From the NCBI GenBank assembly GCA_017517965.1, contig JAFWXR010000037.1:57764-121763 (forward strand): a stretch of 64,000 nucleotides of DNA. The letters run 5' to 3'. Below the pieces are notes generated by a model. It saw nothing but the letters and a program-made list of their open reading frames with translations, was not told where the DNA came from and made no database searches. Made by a program: the position numbers and the translations under genes. Shown piece by piece: positions 51,200-58,848 of the stretch; the first letter of the stretch is position 1, and each line of letters starts with the position of its first letter. The DNA is from Clostridia bacterium (GTDB lineage Bacteria > Bacillota > Clostridia > Oscillospirales > Feifaniaceae).

Positions 51200-51219
51200 A
51201 TTGTTAGGAGATGATGAGT

Positions 51220-51885
51220 ATGTTCTGTAATAAATGCGGTACATTACTTGAAGATGACGATCGTTTTTGCTTTGCGTGTGGTAACAACACCGAGCGTGTG
51301 GGCAAAGAAACTGATAGTGAATCCCATAAACAATTTTGCAGTAAAAAAAGCAGAGTGTGGATAACAATTCTTTCTGTTATTCTTTCTTTGTCTGTTGTAT
51401 TGAATGTGATACAAATTATATTTGGAAATGAAAAGCGTTTTAATAATAAAGTCTATGACACCGAAGTATCTCAAAGAGATTATGATAACATCGTAAATGA
51501 AGCTATTGATATGTTGACAGATCACTGGTGTCAATTTTATGAGACAATGAAAAACGACGACGGATATTTAGAAATAATACATACACGTTTTGTTGATATA
51601 ACCCCCGATTTGAATGATACTATATTTCAAAAAATAGACAGGGCGGCGGAAATTGATTATATCATAGAATTTACTTTGCATTCTGATTATTTTGGCGCAG
51701 CGCCGTATTACCACAATGCTGCACTTTACGATACGGTTGTTGTATATAATGACGGAACAAGCAGGGTGACTTCAAACCTGTTCCGAATTTACAGTAGTAT
51801 GACTTATAGCTATGATTATTCGGGTTTTATTAACGAAATTGTGGATTTAGGGACACTATATAACCGACAGATGAGATTACAGTAA
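51220..51885 (+). CDS. Zinc-ribbon membrane protein, 221 aa
   Basis: Starting at ATG 51220 (AGGAG 9 nt upstream), the protein opens with a zinc ribbon (MFCNKCGTLLEDDDRFCFACG, four Cys), then one membrane helix (about 47-68), then an extracellular domain of about 150 residues. That domain has no recognised motif but contains YDNIVNEAIDMLTDHWCQFYE. It is the first gene of a three-gene run of ribbon-plus-membrane proteins and lies right behind the attenuator-like leader. The function is unknown. Confidence 0.65.
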   Translation: MFCNKCGTLLEDDDRFCFACGNNTERVGKETDSESHKQFCSKKSRVWITILSVILSLSVVLNVIQIIFGNEKRFNNKVYDTEVSQRDYDNIVNEAIDMLTDHWCQFYETMKNDDGYLEIIHTRFVDITPDLNDTIFQKIDRAAEIDYIIEFTLHSDYFGAAPYYHNAALYDTVVVYNDGTSRVTSNLFRIYSSMTYSYDYSGFINEIVDLGTLYNRQMRLQ

Positions 51886-51909
51886 ACGTTTGGAAATAAG
51901 GAGGAAAAT

Positions 51910-52614
51910 ATGTATTGTGTAAGATGTGGTGCAGAAATAAAAGGACGTTATTGCTCAAATTGCGGAACCAAAGTTGAAGAAGAAAAAAAGTCTGATCAAC
52001 AGCAATTGAACACATCAGAAAACGTGATGAAGAATGAAGTGAAGGATAATCAGGAAACTAAAACCAATATATTAGTTCGTTCAAAAAACTGCACTCAACT
52101 TGTAGAGGAAACTAAGAAAGCAAATGATAAGGGTTCAACCTCATATCTCACTACTGTGAGTATAATTGGAATAATAGCTATGTTTTTGCCGTATTTGTTT
52201 GCAGCGATGGATGGCAAAAAAATGGCTTATGCTAAAGGGCTTCCTTTGCCAATGGTTATTCTGATTATGGTAATGCTATTTATTGCGTGGATGTTTTTTT
52301 CAAAACAGACGAAAATTTTTCGGGAACTTTATGACAAATACAGGGAGTATTGTTCAACAGAGGTTCTTGTAGCAGATGAGTACAAAATATACGGTTCAAC
52401 TACAAAAGGTGAAATTAAGTTGAGTTATGATCAAATTGAAAGCGTGAAATTTTCACCAAATAGATGGCAAGAATCTGAAAGAAAACCGATTATTCCGAAT
52501 GATATTTTTACGGTCCGAGATATTGCAGGAAATGAATTTGTGTTTTACTCATTCAGTAACTGTAACGAACTTAAGACTGTTATTGATATGCAGATGAGGA
52601 GTGGACAAAGATGA
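51910..52614 (+). CDS. Zinc-ribbon membrane protein with PH-like tail, 234 aa
   Basis: A zinc ribbon (CVRCGAEIKGRYCSNCG, residues 3-19) is followed by a charged linker, two membrane helices (about 78-98 and 112-130), and a C-terminal beta-rich domain (about 145-234: VLVADEYKIYGSTTKGEIKLSYDQIESV) whose strand pattern resembles bacterial PH-like domains. AGGAGG lies upstream. It overlaps the next gene by 4 nt (ATGA). It probably works with its two neighbours at the membrane; the function is unknown. Confidence 0.65.
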   Translation: MYCVRCGAEIKGRYCSNCGTKVEEEKKSDQQQLNTSENVMKNEVKDNQETKTNILVRSKNCTQLVEETKKANDKGSTSYLTTVSIIGIIAMFLPYLFAAMDGKKMAYAKGLPLPMVILIMVMLFIAWMFFSKQTKIFRELYDKYREYCSTEVLVADEYKIYGSTTKGEIKLSYDQIESVKFSPNRWQESERKPIIPNDIFTVRDIAGNEFVFYSFSNCNELKTVIDMQMRSGQR

Positions 52615-53180
52615 TAGAATGTAAAAAATGCGGATACGAGAATTCTGACGGAAGTCGAATTTGCCTGAATTGTCGAGAAATTTTAGAAGAAGAAAAAACG
52701 GTTTCAGATAGCGTATGCATAAAAACTAATCAGACTTTTGTTGCTGAGGAAGATAAACAAGAAAAACAGCAAAGAAAAAATACGCTTATTATTGTAGTCT
52801 CATTAATCGCGGTTTTTATTTTTGCAGTGATAGTTTATGTTGCAAGTCTAAATAAATCGGTTGTTGATGAACAACTTCTGGGTAGTTGGCAGTCTTCAGG
52901 GTATGGATATTCAGATATATGGACTTTTGAAAAAGATGGTACATACAGTATGAAGCGTTCGGGTACGGGTATTTTCTCGGAAGGTTTGGATGTTGAGGGC
53001 TTTTATAGTGCCGAAAACGGAAGATTGAAAATTTCATGGTCAAAAAACATCGATGATTATATTTTGGCAACTTACGAGTATATGTTTGGAACAACTGGAA
53101 ACGGAACTCAGTGTTTGATTTTGGAAAAGAATGACATTGCCAGCGGAACCAGTACGGAAGTATTGCTCCGAGTTGATTGA
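52611..53180 (+). CDS. Zinc-ribbon membrane protein with lipocalin-like domain, 189 aa
   Basis: A zinc ribbon (CKKCGYENSDGSRICLNC, residues 4-21) precedes a linker, one membrane helix (about 62-82), and an exported domain of about 100 residues beginning LLGSWQSSGYGYSDIWTFEKDGTYSM, the G-x-W-x-F pattern of lipocalin-like DUFs. The pattern recalls the small proteins at 44.7-45.4 kb. It is the last gene of the three-gene run; a hairpin follows at 53271. The ligand is unknown. Confidence 0.65.
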   Translation: MIECKKCGYENSDGSRICLNCREILEEEKTVSDSVCIKTNQTFVAEEDKQEKQQRKNTLIIVVSLIAVFIFAVIVYVASLNKSVVDEQLLGSWQSSGYGYSDIWTFEKDGTYSMKRSGTGIFSEGLDVEGFYSAENGRLKISWSKNIDDYILATYEYMFGTTGNGTQCLILEKNDIASGTSTEVLLRVD

Positions 53181-53270
53181 AAATGATTTAACAGTTCCAA
53201 CAAACTTTCAAAATTGTTATAAATTTTATTTACACACATATTCGAATTCTTGAGTGTAAAAACAATTAAT

Positions 53271-53295
53271 AAAAAGAGGCTAAAAGCCTCTTTTT
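53271..53295 (+). terminator. Terminator of the zinc-ribbon operon
   Basis: AAAAAGAGGC and GCCTCTTTTT arms with a 5-nt loop, 90 bp past the last stop. Confidence 0.8.
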
Positions 53296-53319
53296 AATAT
53301 ATTTTCGTGCTGAATGCGG

Positions 53320-53487
53320 TGGCTTTCACATTGCTTAACGTTGCTTTTGTGGAAATTGTCCACGTGGGATACGTGCTCCAATGGCCGTTATTCCAAGCCC
53401 ACCCTTGAAACGTTTTATCGCATATGCTCTGCTCTTGACGTGAAGATGAGCACCGTTATGGCAAAAATTGAAGAAGAATTAAAATAA
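53320..53487 (+). pseudogene. C-terminal remnant of an XRE-type regulator
   Basis: The frame ending at TAA 53485-53487 reads STWDTCSNGRYSKPTLETFY followed by RICSALDVKMSTV, the typical end of a Cro/CI-type helix-turn-helix protein. No start codon or complete HTH precedes it. Upstream codons degrade into an unremarkable hydrophobic stretch. A terminator overlaps its stop. It is probably a deletion remnant of a mobile-element or phage regulator. Confidence 0.6.
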
Positions 53488-53515
53488 AACCCTGTGTTGT
53501 GACACAGGGTTTTTG
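53486..53515. terminator. Bidirectional terminator
   Basis: AAAACCCTGTGT and ACACAGGGTTTT arms with a short loop lie between the XRE remnant and the convergent MATE gene. Confidence 0.75.
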
Positions 53516-53600
53516 TTGTGTATTGCGGAATTTTTTTATCAAGTATGGACGGAAAATATCCGGTCAAAACCAATTCATCCTTGAGTGAATGCTCCCCCAA

Positions 53601-54965
53601 TTATACCGTTTTCTTTTTCCATTTGCCGCTGAAGTAGAAGGCGAGGCCTATCCAGAGCGGTGTGAAGCCTGCAAGGGCGTCGCCCAGCCAGAAGCCGATA
53701 TGTTGCATATTGAGCACGAGGCCGAACAGTACCGAAAGACCGATTCGCATTACGATACCGTCCAAAATCGCCGTTGCGAAGTTGACCTTGTAGTTTCCGC
53801 TTCCGTTGATGAGCGCATTCATGGGCGAGCGTGCCGCACTTCCGAAGAATACGAATGCCGCTACGGGCAGATAGTCGAGCGCTACCTGCAAAACGGCAGG
53901 GTCCTTCGTGAATATACCGAATACCTGCATCGGAAAGAAGAAGGTTGCCGCCGTGAAAATTGACGCGAGCACGAATACCCACGAAAAGAGCGTCCACATA
54001 ATTTTGGGTACACGCTCGTACTTGCCTGCACCGACGTTCTGACCGACCATTGACGAGCCTGCCGTGTTCATCGAGTTGGAGAGCAGATTGCTCATACTGT
54101 TAACTTTGTTTGCAATGCCTGCAAATGCCGAGATTGCAACGCCGTAGGAGTTTATCCACGAGTTTACGAAAAGTTTTGAGAAATGGATTGCCGCACTCTT
54201 TATCGCCATGGGCACGCCGAGTTTTACGAGAGTGCCGAGCATACCGAAATCGATGTGTATAAAGTCGGAAAGTTTTAAGGTGAGTTCAAAATCTTTCCTT
54301 TTTACTATAATAAACAGTGCACAGCTGATAAAGCTTATTGCCTGACTTATGACGGTGGCAAGTGCCGCACCGCCTGCACCCATATCAAAGCCGAGTACGA
54401 AAATAACGTCGAGTATGGCGTTTAAGACGGCTGCAATCGAAATAAATATGAAGGGGTGCTTTGAGTCACCCATACCGCGCAGAATTGCCGAAACAATATT
54501 GTAGCCGTAGATGAACACGACGCCTGCTATGCATATCGTTGAATAGGCGAGCGCCTCGTCGAATGCCGCCGCAGGTGTATTCATAAGATGCAAAATCGGC
54601 TCACGGTAAATGAGGCATACGGTGCCGAGAATTACGGCACACACCGTAAGTGCCGAAAACATAGTGCTGATAAAACGGCCTATTTTATTCTTTTTGCCCG
54701 CACCGATGTACTGTGAAATTATAACCTGTCCCGCATTGCAGAAGCCCATTGCGAGAAAGGTGAGAAAGTTTGACACGTCACCGCCGACGGATACGGCGGA
54801 CAGACCGACCTTTCCCATTGCCTGACCTACAACTATCATATCGACCATATTGTAGACCACCTGAAGAAGACTCGACAAAAACAGCGGCATCGCAAATTTG
54901 AAAAGATGCTTTGACACGCTGCCATGCGTAAAGTCAGTTATGTTTGAATGTTTTACGTTTTGCAT
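53601..54965 (-). CDS. MATE-family efflux transporter
   Basis: The 454-residue protein has about twelve membrane helices in two MATE halves, with the opening HGSVSKHLFKFAMPLFLSSLLQVVYNMVDMIVVG and a matching block near 235 (GVPMAIKSAAIHFSKLFVNSWINSYG). MATE pumps export cationic drugs or metabolites using sodium or proton gradients. It is a single-gene unit. It belongs to the DinF/NorM-like clade common in Clostridia; the substrate is unknown. A second MATE gene is at 62055. Confidence 0.9.
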   Translation of the reverse strand: MQNVKHSNITDFTHGSVSKHLFKFAMPLFLSSLLQVVYNMVDMIVVGQAMGKVGLSAVSVGGDVSNFLTFLAMGFCNAGQVIISQYIGAGKKNKIGRFISTMFSALTVCAVILGTVCLIYREPILHLMNTPAAAFDEALAYSTICIAGVVFIYGYNIVSAILRGMGDSKHPFIFISIAAVLNAILDVIFVLGFDMGAGGAALATVISQAISFISCALFIIVKRKDFELTLKLSDFIHIDFGMLGTLVKLGVPMAIKSAAIHFSKLFVNSWINSYGVAISAFAGIANKVNSMSNLLSNSMNTAGSSMVGQNVGAGKYERVPKIMWTLFSWVFVLASIFTAATFFFPMQVFGIFTKDPAVLQVALDYLPVAAFVFFGSAARSPMNALINGSGNYKVNFATAILDGIVMRIGLSVLFGLVLNMQHIGFWLGDALAGFTPLWIGLAFYFSGKWKKKTV

Positions 54966-55022
54966 GGTTGTTTCCTCTCGTCCTCACAAACTTCGCTTAA
55001 TTTCCAATTAAAATGAAGCAAG

Positions 55023-55985
55023 TCATCCTTGCTTCATCTTTTTCTTTAATCTTACGTCGCTGCCAGAGAAGAAAAGCACCTTATACGTGCCTAAAATACG
55101 TGACACGATTTTGTCGTTATACGTTTCCTCAAGGTCTGCCTGTGAAAGATTTGTATTTATAATGGTAGATTTTCCCGAATTCATCCTCGAATTGACCACC
55201 GAAAAGAGTGCCGAAACGGTGAATGAACTCGTCATTTCACTGCCGAGGTCGTCTATAATAAGCACCTCGGAAGCGAAAAATTCTTCGTTTTCCTCACCGT
55301 CCATTCTGCCGAACTTTTCTTTTTCAAGACGTGTAAAAAGTTCGGGTGCCGTGACGTAGCACACCTCGATACCCTGCTCGATAAGCCTGTGTGCAATCGC
55401 AGATGAAAGATGCGTCTTACCAAGCCCTGTACCGCCGACCATAAGTAGCGAGTCACCGTGGGTGAAGTTGTTGCAGTAGTTTATACAGTAATCGAGATTG
55501 TGCTTCATTACCGTGCGGGGTGATATTTCACCCTCGTCTGCATAATAACTCAAATCAAAGTTGTCAAAGGTCTGTCCCGACAGCGTTTTGCCGAGTGATG
55601 ACAGCGCAAACGCCGCTTTTTTCAGCTCACCTTCCGCACATTTACGGCAGAGCCTGCCACCGTTCATACCCGTGTCAAAACAGACGGGGCATTTGTACTG
55701 CAAATCGAGATAATCGTCAGCAAAACCGTTTTCAAGCAAAAGCTTTTTCTTTTCGGCACGAAGCGACTCAATATCAGCGTGCAGTTTTTTTATTGCCGAC
55801 ATACCGTGTGCAACACAGGAGGCTATACGACTGCCCATATCAGCAAGTTTTTCTTCGATTTCTTTAAGGCGGGGACACGTGGCATATGCCGTTTGCCTGC
55901 GCTTTTCAAGGTCAGCCTCATTTTGCTCCTGCCTGTCACGGTATACGCCTTCTACGTATTCGTAGACCTCTCTTTTATATGCCAT
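55023..55985 (-). CDS. dnaI: DnaC/DnaI-type helicase loader ATPase
   Basis: The 320-residue protein has a helical N-terminus, a zinc-finger-like CPVCFDTGMNGGRLCRKC near 99-116, Walker A GGTGLGKTHLSSAIAHRL near 184, Walker B LIIDDLG near 247 and SxxxxS/arginine-finger residues (NDKIVSRILG). It loads the replicative helicase onto DNA. Its ATG overlaps the stop of the DnaD-like gene (TAATG), with GGAGG upstream. DnaD and DnaI act together in Firmicute replication initiation, so the pair is expected. Confidence 0.88.
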   Translation of the reverse strand: MAYKREVYEYVEGVYRDRQEQNEADLEKRRQTAYATCPRLKEIEEKLADMGSRIASCVAHGMSAIKKLHADIESLRAEKKKLLLENGFADDYLDLQYKCPVCFDTGMNGGRLCRKCAEGELKKAAFALSSLGKTLSGQTFDNFDLSYYADEGEISPRTVMKHNLDYCINYCNNFTHGDSLLMVGGTGLGKTHLSSAIAHRLIEQGIEVCYVTAPELFTRLEKEKFGRMDGEENEEFFASEVLIIDDLGSEMTSSFTVSALFSVVNSRMNSGKSTIINTNLSQADLEETYNDKIVSRILGTYKVLFFSGSDVRLKKKMKQG

Positions 55986-56962
55986 TATTCACCCTCCTTT
56001 TTACCGTAGGTATTCATAAATTCCCATTTTGCAAATTCTTCGGCAGAGAAGGTACTCTCTCCCGTCTTGCCTCTGCCTTTTTTTGCGGGGGCTTTCTTCT
56101 GAGGCTTATCGTCAACAACCTCGTCGGGTGCCTTGTAGCCCTTTTCAAACCACGAGTACAGAATTTTGTCGATATACGCAAAACCTGCTTTACCCGTTGA
56201 ATCGACAGCCTTGTCAAAGGCAAATTTTATCATATCGTCGGAGAAAAGATAACTCTCCGTCCACTTTCTGATATACTCTTTCTCTTTTGATGAAAGATTC
56301 CTCGAATCTATACCGAAAATACGCTTTACAGCCGACTCACGTTCCTTTGAACGCTGATATTTTTCGACGTATTCGTGCGCCCTCTCTTCAGTATTTATGC
56401 CTGCCGTATACCACGAGTGTGCCACCTGTTCAATGTAGCGTATATTTTCCTTGCCGCTTGAGGTGCAGAAACTTATCAGCTTATAAATAACCTCGGTCGG
56501 CATACCGTAATAGTCGTAAAATGAATAAATTGTCTTGATTGCCTCGGGCGAGAGTGCACGTGAAAACATAGACTGCACCGACTGTATAAGCGCATAAAGA
56601 GGCTTATTTTCGGTGATTGCCTGCGATATTTCACGAAATTCGTAACTCGGCTTCTTGGCGTGAGTCTTTTCTGCTGGATGCGAATCAAAGACGATGGCGT
56701 TCATATTGGGCATAATTCCGCTTGCGGTACGCATAAGCACGCCCGATGCCAGCCAGAAATTTATGCTTTTTTCGACCGCCGCCGGCGTTACCGAAAGATA
56801 CGAACATATCTCTTCAAGTGTAAAACCGCCGCCCTTGCGGAAATAATATAGAATGACACGAAGTGCCGTATCGTCAGCCTCGTTTAAAAAGCGGTCAACC
56901 ACCATATTGGGAACGTTAAAAAGTCCGCCGTTTCCTATCGGCAGAAATATCATATCCGACAC
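55985..56962 (-). CDS. DnaD-domain replication protein
   Basis: The 325-residue protein has an N-terminal winged helix (about 10-75, ALRVILYYFRKGGGFTLEEICSYLSVTPAAVEKSI) and two DnaD C-terminal-like modules (about 125-190 and 205-275, ending in a YxxxIxxxW signature: FAYIDKILYSWFEKG). The tail is basic. GTG 56962 is favoured because AAAGGAAG lies 8 nt upstream, but ATG 56953 is possible. It is coupled to dnaI. The two DnaD modules fit primosome scaffolding at origins and stalled forks. Confidence 0.85.
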   Translation of the reverse strand: MSDMIFLPIGNGGLFNVPNMVVDRFLNEADDTALRVILYYFRKGGGFTLEEICSYLSVTPAAVEKSINFWLASGVLMRTASGIMPNMNAIVFDSHPAEKTHAKKPSYEFREISQAITENKPLYALIQSVQSMFSRALSPEAIKTIYSFYDYYGMPTEVIYKLISFCTSSGKENIRYIEQVAHSWYTAGINTEERAHEYVEKYQRSKERESAVKRIFGIDSRNLSSKEKEYIRKWTESYLFSDDMIKFAFDKAVDSTGKAGFAYIDKILYSWFEKGYKAPDEVVDDKPQKKAPAKKGRGKTGESTFSAEEFAKWEFMNTYGKKEGE

Positions 56963-57009
56963 CCGTATCACTTCCTTTCAAAAAATGCTGTTCTTTTATT
57001 GTAAAATAT

Positions 57010-57038
57010 TTGAAAAAGAATTGCAATTGTTTTATAAT
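57010..57038 (+). promoter_or_regulatory. Promoter of the ladder/four-helix-bundle unit
   Basis: TTGAAA (57010-57015), 17 nt, TATAAT (57033-57038). Transcription would start near 57045, inside the first hairpin of the ladder, so the array is the 5' leader of the gene at 57236. Confidence 0.8.
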
Positions 57039-57221
57039 GATTTCATCACGAGATGAAATCAATGAATTGCCTTCGGCATGAATTGAAATTTTGCAATTTC
57101 ATGAATTGAGCCTTACGGCTCATGAATTGCACTGCGGTGCATAAAGGCAATTCAATTCATGATGCAGAGCATCAATTCATGGCGTTAGCCAATTCATGAC
57201 AACGGTAGTTGTCAATTCATT
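57039..57221. repeat. Ladder array: eight hairpins joined by ATGAATT / AATTCAT units
   Basis: Hairpins lie at 57039-57060, 57069-57077, 57085-57100, 57108-57121, 57129-57140, 57161-57173, 57181-57190 and 57198-57213. Left spacers ATGAATT (57062, 57078, 57101, 57122) are the exact complements of right spacers AATTCAT (57154, 57174, 57191, 57214). The outermost pair extends to AATGAATT with AATTCATT. Nesting these pairs gives four 7-8-bp rungs separated by three four-way junctions without a single unpaired base, closed by a tip at 57129-57153. The ladder ends 3 bp before ACGGAGA, the Shine-Dalgarno of the next gene. Confidence 0.9.
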
Positions 57222-57235
57222 AAACGGAGATACGT

Positions 57236-57601
57236 ATGAAAGAAAATAAACTTGTGGAATTATCTAAATGGTTTGCAGTGGATATAGTTAATCTGTGTAC
57301 AGAGATTAAAGGAAAAGGAAAAGGTAATGTGTTACTTAATCAGCTTTTAAGAAGTGGTACAAGTATAGGTGCTAATATACACGAAGCAAATTACGCTGTA
57401 AGCAAGCCTGATTTTATAAATAAGTTTCAAATTGCTTTAAAAGAATGTTATGAAAGTGATTATTGGTTGGGACTTTTTAAAGATGCGAAAATGATAACAG
57501 AGCAAGAATATAGCGAAATGTATGATAAATGCAGTAAAATCCGCAAACTGTTAGTATCGTCAATAAATACTGCAAAAGAAAATTTGAAAGGCGATAAATA
57601 A
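57236..57601 (+). CDS. Four-helix-bundle protein (S23 / 23S rRNA IVS family, Avd-like)
   Basis: The 121-residue helical protein matches the four-helix-bundle family first seen as reading frames in 23S rRNA intervening sequences: LLNQLLRSGTSIGANIHEANYA near 38-59, then FINKFQIALKECYESDYWLGLF near 65-86. Relatives form pentamers and bind nucleic acids; the Avd accessory protein of diversity-generating retroelements is one. It lies directly behind the hairpin ladder, under the promoter at 57010, and 13 bp before prfB. GGAGA precedes the ATG. No reverse transcriptase is nearby. It probably recognises the structured leader or its DNA; this is an inference. Confidence 0.85.
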   Translation: MKENKLVELSKWFAVDIVNLCTEIKGKGKGNVLLNQLLRSGTSIGANIHEANYAVSKPDFINKFQIALKECYESDYWLGLFKDAKMITEQEYSEMYDKCSKIRKLLVSSINTAKENLKGDK

Positions 57602-57614
57602 TTGGAGGGAACCT

Positions 57615-58718
57615 ATGAGTATTGAAATAGAAGAATATAAGCAGAAACTCGGTAATATGATGCCTGAGCTTGACGAACTTGCCGCAGGAATGGGCATTGA
57701 AAAGCTTACTGCTGAATGTGAAGACCTTGAAAAGCAGTCGCAGGCACCCGATTTTTACAGCGATCCTGCAAATATGCAGACCGTTTTGCAGAAATTAAAG
57801 CAGGTTAAAAATAAAATAGAAGGCTACAATAAACTCAGAAGCCGTGCCGAAGACACGCTTTTACTTGCCGATATGGCACTTGCGGAGGGGGAGGATTCGC
57901 TTCTTGAAGAAATAGAAAGCGAATACAATACCTGCGAGCAGGAACTTGAAAAACTTCGTCTTGAAACGCTTTTGTCGGGTGAGTATGACGATTCAAACGC
58001 CATTCTTACCTTCCACGCCGGTGCAGGCGGAACAGAGGCGCAGGACTGGGCGGAAATGCTCTACCGTATGTATAACCGCTGGGCAGAGGCTCACGGCTTC
58101 AAGGTCAGCGTTTTAGATTATCTTGACGGGGATGAGGCAGGTCTTAAAAGTGCTTCGATTATGATTTCGGGCTACAACGCCTACGGCTATCTCAAGAGTG
58201 AGCACGGTGTTCACCGCCTTGTTCGTGTTTCGCCCTTCGACTCGTCGGGAAGAAGGCATACTTCGTTTGCTTCACTTGAAGTTATGCCCGAAATTGACGA
58301 CAATATTGACATTGAAATTCGTGATGAGGACATCCGTGTCGATACCTACCGTGCAAGCGGTGCGGGCGGTCAGCACGTCAACAAGACCGAGTCGGCGATA
58401 AGAATAACGCACATTCCCACGGGCATAGTTGTTGCCTGCCAGAACGAGCGTTCACAGCATCAGAACAGGGACGTTGCGATGAAAATGCTCAAGTCAAAGC
58501 TCTTTGAGATAAAGCAGAGAGAAAATCTTGAGAGAATTGAGGATATCAAGGGCGACCAGATGCAGATTGCATGGGGTTCACAGATACGCTCCTACGTATT
58601 TATGCCCTATACCCTTGCAAAAGACCACCGTACAGGCTTTGAAAACGGCAACATAAACGCCGTTATGGACGGGGATCTTGACGGATTTATAAATGCATAT
58701 CTTAAATCGATAATTTAA
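57615..58718 (+). CDS. prfB: Peptide chain release factor 2, no programmed frameshift
   Basis: The 367-residue protein covers the whole RF2 length from its ATG, with the stop-codon-reading SPFDSSGRRHTSF region near 205-218 (SPF motif) and GGQ in GAGGQHVNKTESAIR near 248. It ends translation at UGA and UAA. Most bacteria need a +1 frameshift near codon 25 at an in-frame UGA; none is present here, so autoregulation by frameshifting is absent. GGAGG precedes the ATG. It is 13 bp after the four-helix-bundle gene and may be co-transcribed. Confidence 0.95.
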   Translation: MSIEIEEYKQKLGNMMPELDELAAGMGIEKLTAECEDLEKQSQAPDFYSDPANMQTVLQKLKQVKNKIEGYNKLRSRAEDTLLLADMALAEGEDSLLEEIESEYNTCEQELEKLRLETLLSGEYDDSNAILTFHAGAGGTEAQDWAEMLYRMYNRWAEAHGFKVSVLDYLDGDEAGLKSASIMISGYNAYGYLKSEHGVHRLVRVSPFDSSGRRHTSFASLEVMPEIDDNIDIEIRDEDIRVDTYRASGAGGQHVNKTESAIRITHIPTGIVVACQNERSQHQNRDVAMKMLKSKLFEIKQRENLERIEDIKGDQMQIAWGSQIRSYVFMPYTLAKDHRTGFENGNINAVMDGDLDGFINAYLKSII

Positions 58719-58848
58719 TTTGGAATTTCACAATAAAGTAAGAGTAACTGCAGAAATAAATTAACAATTTAGTTATTTACAACACGGCTTTTTCATAGTA
58801 TAATGAAATATGTGAATTTTTTACATTTGATTTTGGAGTTGAAACAGT

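Noticed and set aside
57039..57221. Possible CRISPR array or simple tandem repeat
   Set aside because: The joint sequence inverts half way and every intervening unit is a hairpin, so it is a designed-looking fold and not a spacer array.
57236..57601. Diversity-generating retroelement accessory gene (avd) of a nearby retroelement
   Set aside because: No reverse transcriptase, template repeat or variable repeat is visible in the window; only the family resemblance remains.
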